Shown here: positions 26,401 to 40,089 of the stretch, piece by piece
Position numbering within the stretch: the stretch's first letter is position 1
How the letters are laid out: every line of letters begins with the position of its first letter
Assembly (NCBI GenBank): GCA_018697195.1
Contig: CM031858.1
Span: forward strand, 87,077,277 to 87,141,276
Direction of reading: 5' to 3'
DNA: 64,000 nucleotides
Origin: Certhia americana
Taxonomy: Eukaryota > Chordata > Aves > Passeriformes > Certhiidae
Made by a program: the position numbers and the translations under genes
The notes under the pieces: model-generated
Seen by the model: only the letters and a program-made list of their open reading frames with translations
The model's database searches: none
Told to the model about the DNA's origin: nothing

Positions 26401-27453
26401 TCTGGATTTGACATCTCTTCTACTAATTACCTTGCTATATCTCTGTAATGTCACTATTTGACAAAAGAAATAATGAAATATTATTTAGCCATTGAAATAT
26501 TTTCTAGAGCAACACATTTTATTCTCCCTTGTGAACTCTTCTGTTCCCTCTTCCTACAGGTTTTATGCTGCCAAGTACCTGTCTGCCTTTATTTTCAGCC
26601 CCTGATGAACACCTGCCAAAGTCTCTAATTCTGACACAACACGAACTACTTTCATCTGCTAAAAGATGCATCACTCAGGCCATCCAATCCCAATTCTCCT
26701 TAATCTCAAATATTTGCTCTTTGAGGCAATCCACTTCTGCAATAGTTTTCCACAAAGCAATGCCTCATTATCAGACTTTGGGTTATTTTTTTAAAGCAGA
26801 GGCCTAGCCTTTAACTATTTACAAGTTACATAATCACTGAAATAATTCCAAGTTGAGGAGCCAACTGTTTTCAATATCATGACCCACTGATTTACTTACA
26901 ATGCTTTGAAAAATATGTCAGTGATTCAAGAACATCACCAGAATGACAGGAAATTTGAGGGTAGCAGGATGTTTTATATTACATGTAATCTGGAATTTTT
27001 TTGCTAACATGCAGTGTAATCCCTGCTAGAAAGACCACAATAAACATATAATTCAAGTACCATTACCAAGAAATTAAAAAATCATTACAATGCACCTTAA
27101 GACAACTTACAGTTTTTCTCAGATTTAGTAATTTCAAGGCTTGAAGTAACCAGCTCCTTTCCTGATTACACCAGTTTGTGCCAAGAAAGCAGTTATTATA
27201 CATTATGTGTACAAAAAAGCAGATAATTCAGGTAAAAACTGGAATGGAAGTATAGGCAACAGCAATGTTAAAAATCTATCCATTCTTAAACTAAAATTTC
27301 ACTTTAGTAACAGTCAGGTTTTTAAAATCTTATCAGCTACTAATATTCATTCAGAAAAGTCAAGAAAATTGTTTATATTATTATTTGCAGTAAATCTTTC
27401 TTAATAGTTGCTATGACACTACAGTGTAGAAAACATGTCAACCAAAGAAACAA

Positions 27454-27486
27454 GGTCATAACTAAATATCCAAACTGAATTTGAAA
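27454..27486. repeat. 33-bp direct repeat, copy 1
   Basis: The 33 bases beginning GGTCATAACTAAATATCC are identical to those at 28,112-28,144. Flanks on both sides differ. The right end overlaps a second, shorter duplication: GAAAGTTCTTTTATTAA at 27,483-27,499 and again at 27,514-27,530. Confidence 0.95.
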
Positions 27487-28111
27487 GTTCTTTTATTAAA
27501 TTTTTGAACTTCAGAAAGTTCTTTTATTAATGTTCTCATACCACTCTTCTGTGCAAGTAGCTGTCACAGTTAAGAAAGAAATCTCAGTTTTCCCAATAGG
27601 AGTAAGGTACCCAATTTAACTTCAGTGCAGAAAATATTAGCACTAAGACAGTAAATTAAGATTCTTTTCTTCCTTTTACTCATGCAATTCAGAAAGCAAA
27701 TAACCTAGGTTATCACACTCCTTAATTACATCATCTCACATATTTTAACACGTACGAACATTCCATTAATCTTCTCATTTAGTCTATAGTCTGCTTTCCC
27801 ATGCACCTCTTTGGTTATCCAACAGGGAAACAGGAGATGTCATACTTACAAAATAGTCACTTTATCAGCTAGTTTTCTCTTCAACAAGCAGCTTTCGACT
27901 ATTACCATTACAAATAAAAGGTATGAAAATAACTCTTTACATAAATTCAGACCAAACAGTTCCTCAGCAAACTGTGGGAACTTTGTTTCAGGAAGAAGAA
28001 ACATGATCAACCATTCATCAATGTAAGCAGAGTGGTTTAACTGTTACCACTAAGCTATCCTAATAAACTGCCCTGGAGCAGCAGCTGGATATTTTTTCTA
28101 AAACTTAAAAT

Positions 28112-28144
28112 GGTCATAACTAAATATCCAAACTGAATTTGAAA
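28112..28144. repeat. 33-bp direct repeat, copy 2
   Basis: Exact match, same orientation, to 27,454-27,486, with 625 bases between the two copies. No element boundary is recognisable at either end. Confidence 0.95.
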
Positions 28145-31100
28145 CCTTGACCAGCTGCAGTACCAGCCACTGCACCATAAAACCCACCAAAAAAAACCCT
28201 TTCAGAACGTTGATACTTAGAAATAAATCATGGTCTATCTGCAAACAGATCTTGTTAAAACAATCAAACCTGACTTGTGGAAAGCAGAACTTTAGGGTTT
28301 CTCTCCCACAGACAACAATAATCTCAGCACCTTGCTGCTGCTGCCCCTTACAAGCTCTCCTTCATTCCTCCACCTCCAAAATGTCCATTCCCCTCATAAT
28401 ACTAAGACATCTTCTCTATGTCTCTTAATTTCTAGATCATCAAGGGGTAACAGATGCTAGGGTTTGTTCCAAGGTTCAGGTATTCCATCTGGCCACTCAA
28501 AAACAAGGCTCACTGCTGAACTGGCAGGCTAGAAAACAACAGGTAACTGTTGAGTTGCCTTTCTTCAATTTTCTCTGAAATTGTGTCAATTTAATGTTTT
28601 GGGCATTTTTGCCCATCAGGTATTAATTACTAAAAGCCATCCACAAATTGGAGCATGAGGGGGATGGGGGCACAGGGTATGAATGAGGGAGGGATGAGGG
28701 TGAACAGGGCAGGAGAACAAACTGTCTCGAAGAGGCAGCTCTTCTTCTCCAGCCAAAATGATTATTGTTACCTGACTGGGGCAATCTTCAAGGCAAAACA
28801 CAATTAGCTTTTACAAAAAGGACTACCACATGTCAATGTTGCCACATTTGACACACAATCAGAAACCAGACAGACAAACTGTGGGCAGGGAACAGAATCC
28901 CAGCCAGTGGTGGTACACCCAGGGAAATGCCCCTCCCATCACTTAAGTCTGGACATTTGATCCATACATACGCAGGCAAAGCCAAAAGTTCTCAAGGTTT
29001 GTGTACTAAAATTTTGTCCTTAACCTTCCTCTCTCTTGAAAGAGCAATGTAAAAACAAATTTTTAAAATAAATTATTTATACTTAATAATTTAGCTTTAA
29101 GCTTTAATTAAGCTTTATTTGAAGGTGAACAGAAAATAGTATTTCCTCCATAAACCTTCATTTACAGTGATAGAGAGATTTTCAGACATATACAGTTTTA
29201 ACACAGAAGTGTTTTAAAATTTCCCTGGTCCACACACAGTTGACTTCATAAGCTTGGAGGCTTTTCATTTATGTTCCACCATAAGCATTCAAGTTTTTAC
29301 AAATATTTTTGGCTTTTTACCCCTCCATCTGAAACAAATCCCTTCTGGAAAAGGAAGATAATTCTTCAACAAATATGCATAGAACTGGCTAAACTTCTCC
29401 AGCTCCAGCCACCATCAAAAGAACTAAACTCTTTTCCTCAAAACCTAAGACTTGGATGTGGAAATTTTAAACACAGTGTTTGTCAGTGGGGCCATTGTCA
29501 TGATTTCCTCTTCAATAAGCCTGACCATAACTAGGCTTCAATCTATTTCAAATACACCAGTCTTCACTTTGCTCTTAAAGTCTTGTCTCCCTTCCCTGAC
29601 ATATCCTAGTTTACCTTTTATGTAACAGTTTAATACATTTTTAAAACAAAGAAACTCATTAAGTTATTCAAACTACATTGAAATATCTTTAGTAAATTAA
29701 ATTATGTCAATAACTCACATGCAAAGGAAAATACAAGGCCTTGCATCTTTTCTGGATACCCTCCAAGCACCAGTACAGTAAAATGAACATCCTCAGTTAG
29801 CTGACTTTGAGGTAATTTCCTTTTTTTTTTTTTTTTCATATTTAAATATTTGAGTTACACAAATATGATGATTTTCTGGAAACACTGAGCTTCACTTTCA
29901 GACAGCCAGATCTCTAAGACATGTGAAACCATGTATCAAAACCCCAAATTACTAGCAATTTCTCTTATTTTTACTTCCTTTGGATACATTTCTCCACTCT
30001 CATTCTTGAATCATTACCATGTTCTTCTGAATAAAATTAATGATACACTCAACCATTCATCACATACCCAGACAAATGGAAGAAATGGAGAAATCACAAA
30101 TCATGGAAACTTCAGGTGGTGTGCAACAACAATAATTGATAAAAGCTGTTTCAAACTAACAATTAGCCAGCATTTTACAAGTGACAGATAAAGAAGCAAA
30201 CAGTCTCTTAAAATAATGAAAAATTCCTCTTGGGTTTGCTCCACAGAAATATACCATACAGCTCATCCCTGCCAACGGAAGCGGTAGTGAATCATAATTT
30301 CATTGGCCTCTGCAGTAAAAGATGGTTTGGTTGTAGGAAAGTTGGTTTCAAATATTTTTACAGTCGCAGAGTTGAAAATTTAGCTATGAAGATTGCAAGG
30401 TCAAACATTTGATTTGGAAATAAGTGCCTGATGTGCATGGTATTTAACTCTTCTGCTCATAAGTGGTCATAAAGGAAGTCTATTCACCTTAAAAGTCACT
30501 CCATTGTGGATTCTTTGATTAAAAATGCTCATGATCCAAACTAGCAGATTAGTGCAAACTAATGACCACAACTCACTGCTGTTTAACTCTACTGCAAATA
30601 ACATGAAGTATGTTATTAAAAAAAAAAAAAAACAAATAAAAGGCATTGCTTTGCCAGCAGAAGGCAAGATATTTTATGAAGTTTTCCATAAAGAGGAAAA
30701 TGTGGTTAAAAAAGGAGTCCTTAGATGCCTCTCAAGTATACATAACACTCGCAAAATATAGAGAAACCATTGTTTCAAGCTCTTAGAAGCTCCTACTGTG
30801 TTTGGGAAAGCACAATTTGAGGGAAAGAATGAATAGTCATAATAGTTTAAACTGCATAAGAAAGCTTTGATATGATCCAAAGCAAGAAAATTACATATTG
30901 TTGTACTTTCATGAATCAGATCCCGGCTGAGATTGGGTCAATTGGTTTCTTGCACACAGCAGATTTCAAGCATTAACTGCTTGCAGAAGAGTGATTAGTT
31001 TTCCTGGACATGGCAAGACAGAATAAAAGATATGATTTGACAGCTCTGCAAGATTCAAAAGCAACTAAAAGAAAGAAGCATAAGGAAGAAAGGAAAGAAA

Positions 31101-33889
31101 ATAAATAATGTCTAGTAACAAGGGGGTTGGTTTAATGGTTTTATAGAGTTTCTTTTTTTTTTTTAAGACTTAACAAATTCAATACACAAGATTACTTTGT
31201 TTCCTGTGGGCATTGGTTACTGTAATTTTTTTTAATTAACTACTGCAGGTATAAAGATTTTATGATTTAGAACTGCAGCATAAAATTAGATATAGAATCT
31301 GGCAAGTATATTTTGCTAAAGAAAAAAAAGTTTTGTGCTGGATCTGCATACATAATGTATTAATTGCTTTAAAATGTTTTAACCAGCTCTGGTTGCACTA
31401 GATTCCTAGAATTCTTCATGGGTTTTAAACACGTTTTCATTTGATGACATGACACCATAGCAGAATAATGTGAATAATATTATGAAATAACATTTGAATT
31501 TGTCACAGAAAAAAAAAAAAAAAAAGTTAAGATTTACTTCAGACATTCTGATGTACCACATTTAAGTATCTTCCAACTGCACTTTTACAAGAGTTGATGG
31601 ATTGCTAAGTATTTTCTGCAGGAGTCTTTCAGTGTTACTTGACAGTCATGGTACCCATGCTTGTCTCTTCTTTAACATTTTGTACAACCAAGTAGTATTT
31701 TAACTACCAACACACAACTTTAGACGTGATAAAATATTAATGCAGCTCCCAGCAATTCAATGAATCTATTCACAGCCAATCATCAAATACAAATTTTAGA
31801 GCACACAAAACCTATAATGAACACTATTTTTTCTAAAGCTATACTAAGAATAATTTTAAGCTCTCATCACATCAGTTGTTTTGAAGGCTAGATTATCAGT
31901 CATTTATTTCTGGAACTCTGTGTAGCCTAAGTTTTCTTAAGGATGACATTGATCTATACAATTTTAAATTATTTTATTCCAATGTTCATAAAACCTGTGA
32001 TACCATACATAAAACAAAATTGAAGCTGAAAAAAAACCCCCAACCAACCAACTAAAACATTTTTTAATGAGTATGCCACCTAACATAGCAGCAGCTGGCC
32101 CACTCTACTCTGTTTTAGCAGGGAGCTTGACAAAGAATGAAGAATTCCTGAGCATCATCCTTCATGTCACATCGTTTTTCCTGTTCACTCCAGTGCCCAA
32201 TTAAACCACAGCAGAAGTTGCAGGAAAGGAACCACTGAGCAGCTTGGAGTTGTTTTCTCACAGCTATCTCAGACCACATTTACAAAAGGCTACCAGGCTG
32301 TTCTTCTAAGAGGACAGATAATTAGATTCAAGCTAAGTCTGAAGTAAATGAATGTTTACCTAATGGTCTTTCCTATCATATCTGTAACCCTGTTTATACA
32401 CACACAGCACTAGAGCAAGGAACAAGTCCCAGTAAGAATCTAAAGGCCTTTTAAAGACTCTAAGAAAATACAATGAGTGTATTTTTGACCTGCATTAAGG
32501 GTCATGGAGTTGGTACTGTACTTTCCTATACTTTCCTTTACTTTCTGTAAAGTTATTGAACAATTTACTATTTTTCATGCCATTTCTGAACCTTTCAGCT
32601 AACAAAAATAAACCTCAAAATCAAATGTTTAGAAATGTCAGCCTGAAAATGTTCTCCAACTTTACAACCATTCTTTGCAGACAGAGGGCCTTACGGAATG
32701 AATTCCCTTTTTCTTGAAATATGTATTTCAAATAAATGTATTTAAATCATATCACCTCTGTTGCACATTAGGAAGCTTAATATTTGTTGTATGATGTGCA
32801 CACATCCACACTATCTTCAGAATTTATAAACAAAACAAGTTTACTAAGTTTATTACTTAAGTAGAAGTTTAAGTAAAAAACTTAAGTCATAAACTATTAA
32901 TTTAAGTACCTAGCCTTCTGAAACTTCTGATCAGCAAGTCCTGAAGAAAAAATTTGAAGAGTATATTGGAAAAGGGGTGAACAAAGTTACACACTGCTAG
33001 CAAGGGGTGGGGGTTTTCTTTGCAATTCTAAGTAGAACCGTTATTCAAGTATCTGTTGGGACAGGGCTGCTCTGGTGTGCTGTCTTCAACTGTTTTTCAA
33101 AGATAAAGACAGCAGATATTTGATGATTCACATGACACTACAGACAGTAGCCTTTAAAACCACAAAGTCATTTAAGAAACACAAGTTATGTGAAAATGAA
33201 TACTTAATTTCCTTATGGCAAACTCACAAACTGAACTTGCAAATTATCATTCCAATCAGGTGAAACAGATATTATTCCTAACAGAAGTATTGTCTGGAAA
33301 CAATAGTTAAAACTGGGGTTTGCACCTAAAATTAGGTTTCAGCTTCTGTGTTTGAAAAGTGTATCAATCCCAATTACCCTGAGTACATAACGAACTGAAA
33401 ATTAAATAAATCCATTAGTTTAATTTTAACCTAAATGAGTCCTTAAAGATACTTTAAAAGTGCTCCATCAGTGAATGTTCTCAATTGAATGTATTTAATG
33501 CGGAAACATAATGAACAGGATATGCACATAAGAGCCTGGACTGTTCTTAATGCTAAATTATTCATAGTGATAATCAAACTGATGAATGTCACCCAGTGAA
33601 AAAGACAACTCTGATCAATCTTATTTTTTTTGCCCACAACTAAAATACATTTGGCCACCAGAAGAGTTGGAAGTCTATTGAAAATGCAGCTTGTTTTCTC
33701 TGTTTTTTAAAGAAGTTAGACCTAGCAAAGTTAAGAACTGACCTCATGAAATTATGTCTACTTGTTAGCCACTTTGGGCTGGGGTGAGAGGCAACTTTAT
33801 GCTTGATCTTAGTCCTTGCTCACCCTGGCCATGGTCATTAAACTCATTTTTGCACACTGCTGTGGAGACATCTGATCAACGGAGGGGAT

Positions 33890-34411
33890 TGTCCTGATTT
33901 TGGGCAGCCTCACCTTGAACACTGCACAGTCTCGGGTACCACAATACAAGAAAGACATTAAACTAGTGGAGAATGTACAAAGGAGGACAACAAAGACGGT
34001 GAAGGGCATTCAGGGGAAGGCAAATGAGGAGTGGCTGAGGATCCTTGGTCTGTTCAACCTGGAGGAGACTGAGGGGGGACCTCACTGCAGTCCAGCTTCC
34101 TCATGGGGGGAAGAGGAGAGGCAGGCACTGATCTCTGCTCTGTGGTGACCAGTGACAGCACCTGAGGGAATGGCCTGAAGTTGAGTCTGGAGAGGTTTGG
34201 GGGGAAAAGGTTCTTCACACAGAGAGTAGTCAGGCACTGGAAATGCCTGGGCTCCCCAGAGGAGTGGTCAACCAGCCTGACACGGTTCTAGAAGTGTTTG
34301 TACAATGCTCTCAGGCACATGGTATGACTCTTGGAGATGGTGCTGTGCAGGGGCAGGAGCTGGACTCAAAGATCATTGTGGGCCCTTTCCAACTCAGCAT
34401 ATTCTGTAATT
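33890..34411 (+). mobile_element. CR1 LINE 3' portion, plus strand
   Basis: Clear CR1 sequence of the subfamily whose 3' region includes AGGAGTGGCTGAGG, TTGGTCTGTTCAACCTGGAG, ACCAGTGACAG, GGGAATGGCCTGAAG, AAAAGGTTCTTCACAC and AATGCTCTCAGGCACATGG. It ends with CCCTTTCCAACTCAGCATATTCTGT. This corresponds to the last ~500 bases of the element. Small deletions relative to what I remember (for example after GAGGTTTGGGG) show it is inactive. The left edge is approximate; sequence before 33,890 is not recognisable. Confidence 0.92.
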
Positions 34412-34793
34412 TAGACCAATACTAAATACCTCTTTGTCTTTATAGACATCCATGGTCATTTGATCAATTTTTCATTGTTTTCAGTCAGCTTCATCATTCA
34501 GGTATGTAATAAGAATTTTCAAATCTCTCTAAATATACTGACAATTGATTTCAACCTTTTACCAGTATTCCCATCCCCTGGTTTGTTCCTCACAGACATC
34601 TGAAAAACAAATAAAAACCCACACAATGTAACAAACATACAGAACCTTTTTAAAATAAAAAAAAGCAAAGCCAAAAGCCCAACCGCAAAATTTGTTTCCT
34701 TCTCCCTGGAAGAATCCTGGCATTATCACCTTCCCTTTAATTGTCAGCATAATTCTGGTTATCATTCACCATTTGCACTAAAGCACTACTAGC

Positions 34794-34844
34794 TTTAGTG
34801 AATTTAAACCTGAATTTAGTGAATTTAAACCCGAATTTAGCTGA
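34794..34844. repeat. 21-bp tandem repeat, about 2.4 copies
   Basis: TTTAGTGAATTTAAACCTGAA is followed immediately by a copy with one T to C change and then a partial third copy. It does not overlap a recognisable element. Confidence 0.9.
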
Positions 34845-37800
34845 ATTCATGTTTAAAAGGCATGAAGAAGAAATAAGACAACAATGACCTGTGGCTATGG
34901 AAAAGTAAACAGAATGGGATTCAAGTTCTTCAGGTTCTGTTGGCCTTTGTCATGTGGTGCCTGTAAAATCAGACCAGTACTCCTGCCTCCTGTCAAACTA
35001 TTTATTGAGAGATATGTACACGCTCTGTTATTTTCATCATTCCTGTGGCTGACAGGAAGCACCAGCTGAAACTCTGGAGTCTATTCTAATGCACTGTAAA
35101 AATAAAAAATCAAAGAACACGACATATCCTCTCGCTTGCCTGTAACAAGTTTTCACAAGCAACTTAGATGCTGAATATCATTCTGACTCAATTGTTCCGC
35201 ATAACCAGGATGACAAATTTTGTCGTATGACTTCATTTACACATCAGGAACTCTGTTACAGGAAGACATATTGGAGCTCAACATGAAAATAGTACAGCAT
35301 CCCATTACAAAGAAATACTATTTGCACAAAAAACACTTAGAGTTCATCTACAGTAAGAAATCCCATTAAAAAATATATAATTCCTAGAGATTATACCACT
35401 TGCACAGTTTAATCAATATTAGTTCTAGTGAAGACAAATTAAAAAAAAAAAATACAATATTACACTGGCTTGTAATTTACAGGATAAAGTCTTATAAAGC
35501 GAGATGAAAATTAAGGAACAAAAGAGCAGTTCACACGTTCTGCTTCCAAAGGATGCTAACGTTCTTTCAGCTAGACAGCAAAACACTGAACTGGCTTATC
35601 TTTTGGATAAGTTTTCTAAAAGTGTAAAGGTTCTGAAAGTTGATACCAGCATGGCACAAGGGAAAAAAAAAATGGAAACACTTTTCTCTTTAACTAAAAA
35701 TTAATTTCTCAGCAGCTTTACATGAGCCGGTCCCAGAGTCTTCATGTCCACAGCAGCAAACTGCTGCTGCGTTATGCTGCTGTTCTCTAGCAGTACCCTC
35801 TCACAGGAGAACAAACACAAATGTCTTGAGGACCATCAGATTACACAACACAAGCAGTGCTCAAATTCCTACCTGTTATTTCTCTTCAATGGTAGTCTGA
35901 TAATAGAGGAGAAAGTCATGAGCTGAAACTATCAATGAGAGTTGCTGTGGTCATTAAGCACTGATTCCAATGAAAAGGCACCATTACATAGCTCTTACTC
36001 TTGAGGATAACTTTTTAATTCCAAAAATGAAACTGAGCACTCCAACACCAAAATGAAGTACTTTGGGGAAAACAAAAAAAAAAACAAAAAAAAACTTGTT
36101 TTGAAGTGAATTCATGATCAAGTCCCATACCACAGTTCCCTACAGCTTAAAGAGAGGAGAAAGAAAAAAATGAAAGCAAAAAAAACATTGTGGCAGGTTT
36201 TTTAATAGTTGCAAATAAAGTTCTGGATCACAAAAACAAGGCTGGTAAAGGGTACCAAAAGTTTAGGAAGACTAACTTGCCAAGGGTACCTTTTCTTAAC
36301 TAAGTCTCCAAGCACATTTGCTTTTAGTGACAACTGAGGCTATGAGCTAAACACACCTTTTCCATGCTGACTGTTCAGTTCCATTGGTCAAAGACAGGAG
36401 GAATAAAAATTGCTTTTCCTGTAAGGAACTACAAACTATCACTCAGTAACATGCATAGTGCAGGGCTTCAGAATTCAAGCTAATTCTCTTTTGTGGGTTA
36501 TAAAAAGACCTTTATGTGAACCCAGTGGTAAGAATGCCTCCATGAGTTGGGAATTACTACAACAGCTTGTGCATGAGATAATTTATGCAGTGCTCAAAGT
36601 CACAAGATTCCAATTTAGCCAAAAGTAAATGCCCCTAAAAACCCTTCGTATTTCATACTGCAAAACTGTATTTAAGTAATCAAAAAGTGAATAATAGAGC
36701 AGTTAGCCAGCTCTTTAATACATTAGCTAAAAGTATATCAATTGCATTGATTTTTACGATGGGCTGATTTCACATAATGGATTAAGCTCTCTAGAAAGAC
36801 TGTAAAAGGGAAAAAATGCTTTGCCAGAATTAGTAGAAGATGGTGTCAAAGTGCTTTTATGACAAGCATGCAGTTAAAACATTTTATTTGGGGATGCTAA
36901 ATTTAGAGTACTTCTATCAGGAGACCTGGTGCTAACAGTTGAGTACAAGCCATGATTTCAACACTGTAGATATATTTCCAAGATTTCAGTTATATTTTCC
37001 TTAAAGTATTTTATTCCTAGCTAAGAAATAGGAAGTTTGAACTAGGAATGTGCAATCAAACTGCAACACGGCAAAAGGTTAACAGCAGGATGCTTCAAGG
37101 ATCCATAAAGCCAGCTACATTTAAAGGCACTAATTAATGAGCTGAAAAAGAAAGTAGAAAAGTTAATGGTTATATAGGTTAGTCAAGTACATAAGTCCAA
37201 AAATGTAACCAGCTGGAAGCTAATCAACCATGATGTACAGGCAATACACTGGCAGACAAAAGTCAACATTAATAAATGCAGAAGAAGTGTCACTGAAAGT
37301 TAAATAATTACTAGTATGGTCAGCAACCTTCTAAATTAAGTAGGCCTAGTACAAACAAGAGGATTACAAGCATCCCTGTGGAACTCAGGGAAGATCTTAG
37401 CTCAGTATAAGAACATTGCTTCTGATAATTAAAAGTATCAAGATTCAAAAGCAGCAGTGGCAAGCTCTAGCAAAACTGCCTTCATATAAAATTAGCACTT
37501 TATTCTTAATGGTGACCTGAAAAAGGTTGCTGCAGCATTAGATTAGGTAAGGAATTAAAAATCCAACAGAAAGGTTCAGAAGATAAAGCACGAAAAAAAA
37601 AAAACAGAAGACAAAACATAAACAGAAGGGAAATAATTTACACCTCAAAAATTAAGATGCTGCTCAGTGAAAGCAGGAAGTATGCAATCCAGAGATACTC
37701 TTTTTTGATACAATATATAATTGAATATTCACAAAGTGCATCTTTGTAATAAAGAATCTGTCAATATTCACAGGATAGAAAAAATTTACTGGGATGAAGA

Positions 37801-37989
37801 ACATCCCATGTAATGATCCAAGACTACTTCTATTAAGTACTGGTGTAAGCCACATACCATAACAGAAGTATCCAACATTTGCCTTCTTTAACATTTCTTA
37901 TATCTGTCACGAGTTATTCATCCCCATGAACTCCAGATAAACTCCAGCGTCACAATTTCAATACTAAAATCAACATGTTGACCTTTCAA

Positions 37990-38005
37990 GGGGGGGGGGG
38001 GGGGG
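37990..38005. repeat. G16 homopolymer
   Basis: Sixteen consecutive G in otherwise AT-rich DNA. Such runs are unstable, can fold into G-quadruplex structures, and are also a common site of sequencing length error. Confidence 0.9.
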
Positions 38006-38477
38006 CAAAACTTCTGTCACCAAACCCTCCTCCTTCCAAACAAACTTTAAAAATCAAAGAGCAACACTGAAATGCAAAATGATGCACTATAACTTGGCCT
38101 GAAGGACTGCACTACATACTTCCAGATTTTGGTTATAATTTAAGACAGATAAAAGAACTCCAAAATTCTTAAAGAAGTGATTGGTTAAATAAGAAACAGC
38201 ACCATTTTAAACATAACCACTACAACTATTAAAAAGTGTTTTAATGTACCTTACACACAAAAATAATTTTATTTGAATCTGTAGAGTATTTCTTTTCTTT
38301 ATAGGCAGTGACAGCTCCTGATCCAGATCAGCTTGAATCTAGAGATGGTCCCTGCACTTCTATGAGAAGCCATCTAAAGACATTGGCTAGGGAAGACTGC
38401 AGAGCCAAAGTCCATACCATTTTGGTCCTGCAAATCAAAGTTTTGTGCTACGTGGACAGTCTGACACCATATGCCCT

Positions 38478-38517
38478 AAAATAAAAAAATTTAAAAAAAC
38501 AAAAAAAAAAAAAAAAA

Positions 38518-38567
<50 letters not shown>

Positions 38568-38580
38568 AAAAAACCCCAAA
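38478..38580. repeat. A-rich tract containing a 48-base A run
   Basis: An A-rich region with a few C and T interruptions; the uninterrupted core of 48 A runs from 38,519 to 38,566. It is the longest homopolymer in the window. The K/N-rich plus frame and F-rich minus frame crossing it are artefacts. Confidence 0.95.
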
Positions 38581-39844
38581 ACACTAGAAATATAAAATGT
38601 AAAATCTGTCAAGAATCTCTTGTCTCTTGAACAAAAGATGATGCAAATTGTATTCAAAGGATTTAAGTATTTGGAAATACTTTATTTTTAGATGAATGTC
38701 CCTGCAGCTACTTTTCATTCCCAGACCAAAGAAAAAAATTACACTTCTTTTGTGATAGGATAAAGAAAAATATTTAACAAGTTTACAGCTAACATATAGG
38801 CTATCAACACATATGCAACAATGAAAGGACAGCAGGATACTATTTCCCTAAAGCAGCAATTCAGTATTGAAATCTATTCCAAATTACCTCCATTCTTTTT
38901 CTGTATAACTTATTCCTGAACTCATTTGAACAAATTCACTTTGAGATGATGAGGGGGGAGGAATAACTCTTTGTATAAAAGTGAAACAGTACCACCTCAC
39001 CACTAGGCTAAGAAAGGACTGTCACATGGTGTTTTCAAAGCATTTTCATGACTTTCATTAGTCTTTGAATTGCCCTATTCCTATAAGAACAAGGTACATG
39101 AGGAGTTAGGTATACTCATTCATGCAGCTTAAAATTCTGAACAGACAGACATCATCCAGTAAGTCCACGTGCTGTCCTTATCACCTTGATCTCAAGGGTG
39201 ACTTGTGTGTGGTGCCCTTGCCAGGTAACATTTGTATCATTTTTCTGAGGATGACCATGCTGCCACAATTTCCCTACTGACAATAATTGTTTCAGGTTTA
39301 CATTCCTGTTTTACAGGTAAGCCTGAGAAAATGCAGCAAACAAATTCAAGGTGCTAGCAATACCACTTTAAAAAGGCCAGCATCACAAGAGGACACAGTT
39401 ACAATTCCAACTCACAGAAAACGATGAAGCTGGCACTAGAAAGTGAAGTGCTTCTTCAAGATAAGTAATTCTTTGTATTTACAAGAAAAACGAGTTCTGT
39501 GTTATTCCAAGTGGTCAGGCTAGCATGATCTTCAATGTCTTTGCAAAGGAATGAAGTTGAGAGCAGCAATATATAATAATACACGGTTAGTTACATAGTT
39601 TTGGTTTGTACAGCTGCTGGCTATGTTCGTTTACAGTTCATATAGTGCCAACATCATTTATAAAAACCGAAGAGGCTGTTTCACTCCTGTTCATCACCAT
39701 AAAAGTTATTTCTCTCAGCAGCTGCTGCACAAAAATCAGTTTCTATTCCAGTATGTCACGCTGTAAATTCACGAAGTGGCAGGTTCCAGAATCTACTAAA
39801 AACAAGCAGGAGCTAAAGAAACTTGCCCATGCTTAATAATATAA

Positions 39845-39877
39845 GGGGGGTGGGGGTGGGAACAGAGGTCGAGGGGG
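39845..39877 (+). promoter_or_regulatory. Potential G-quadruplex tract near the island
   Basis: Four G runs (6, 5, 3 and 5 bases) with loops of 1, 1 and 12 bases fit a G-quadruplex pattern with one long loop. It lies about 300 bases left of the CpG island, on the strand opposite the candidate leftward transcript. Folding is inferred, not shown. Confidence 0.4.
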
Positions 39878-40089
39878 CAGGAGACAGGCACTTCTGCTTT
39901 CCTAGAGTAGAAGGAGGTAGCAACCCTCTGTTAACACGGACAAAGTCACATGAAAACCAAGTTCTATTAGGCAACCAATTAGAATGAGAGCTTCCCCGAC
40001 TCTCTGCAGCTTTATGAATTAAAATGCAATAAAATAAGGCTGATCCGGAGCCCAGCAGATAAGATAAACTCTAAAATATTAGTCACATG

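Larger units (their letters stand above)
18929..33889. other. AT-rich non-coding stretch, about 15 kb, no gene recognised
   Basis: I found no recognisable exon, tRNA, small RNA or mobile element on either strand. Simple tracts include T-rich 23,861-23,889, A17 at 23,972-23,988, T17 at 29,821-29,837, A15 at 30,618-30,632 and A17 at 31,509-31,525. Scattered frames of 60-95 codons (for example 25,824-26,096 plus and 28,147-28,428 plus) have no family resemblance. Under the leftward-gene reading this is intron; old or fast-evolving elements may be hidden from eye inspection. Confidence 0.45.

Noticed and set aside
38283..38480. Acceptor-like TTTATAG followed by a 66-codon open frame ending at the A-rich tract, as a retrogene
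   Set aside because: The translation matches nothing I know, no clean target-site duplication flanks it, and the A tract also fits a simple repeat.
38445..38657. Lysine-rich plus frame and phenylalanine-rich minus frame
   Set aside because: Both are translations of the A48 tract.
39290..39440. Second MIR-like stretch (TTTTACAGGTAAGCCTGAGAAAA)
   Set aside because: The similarity is limited to about 25 bases and could be chance.
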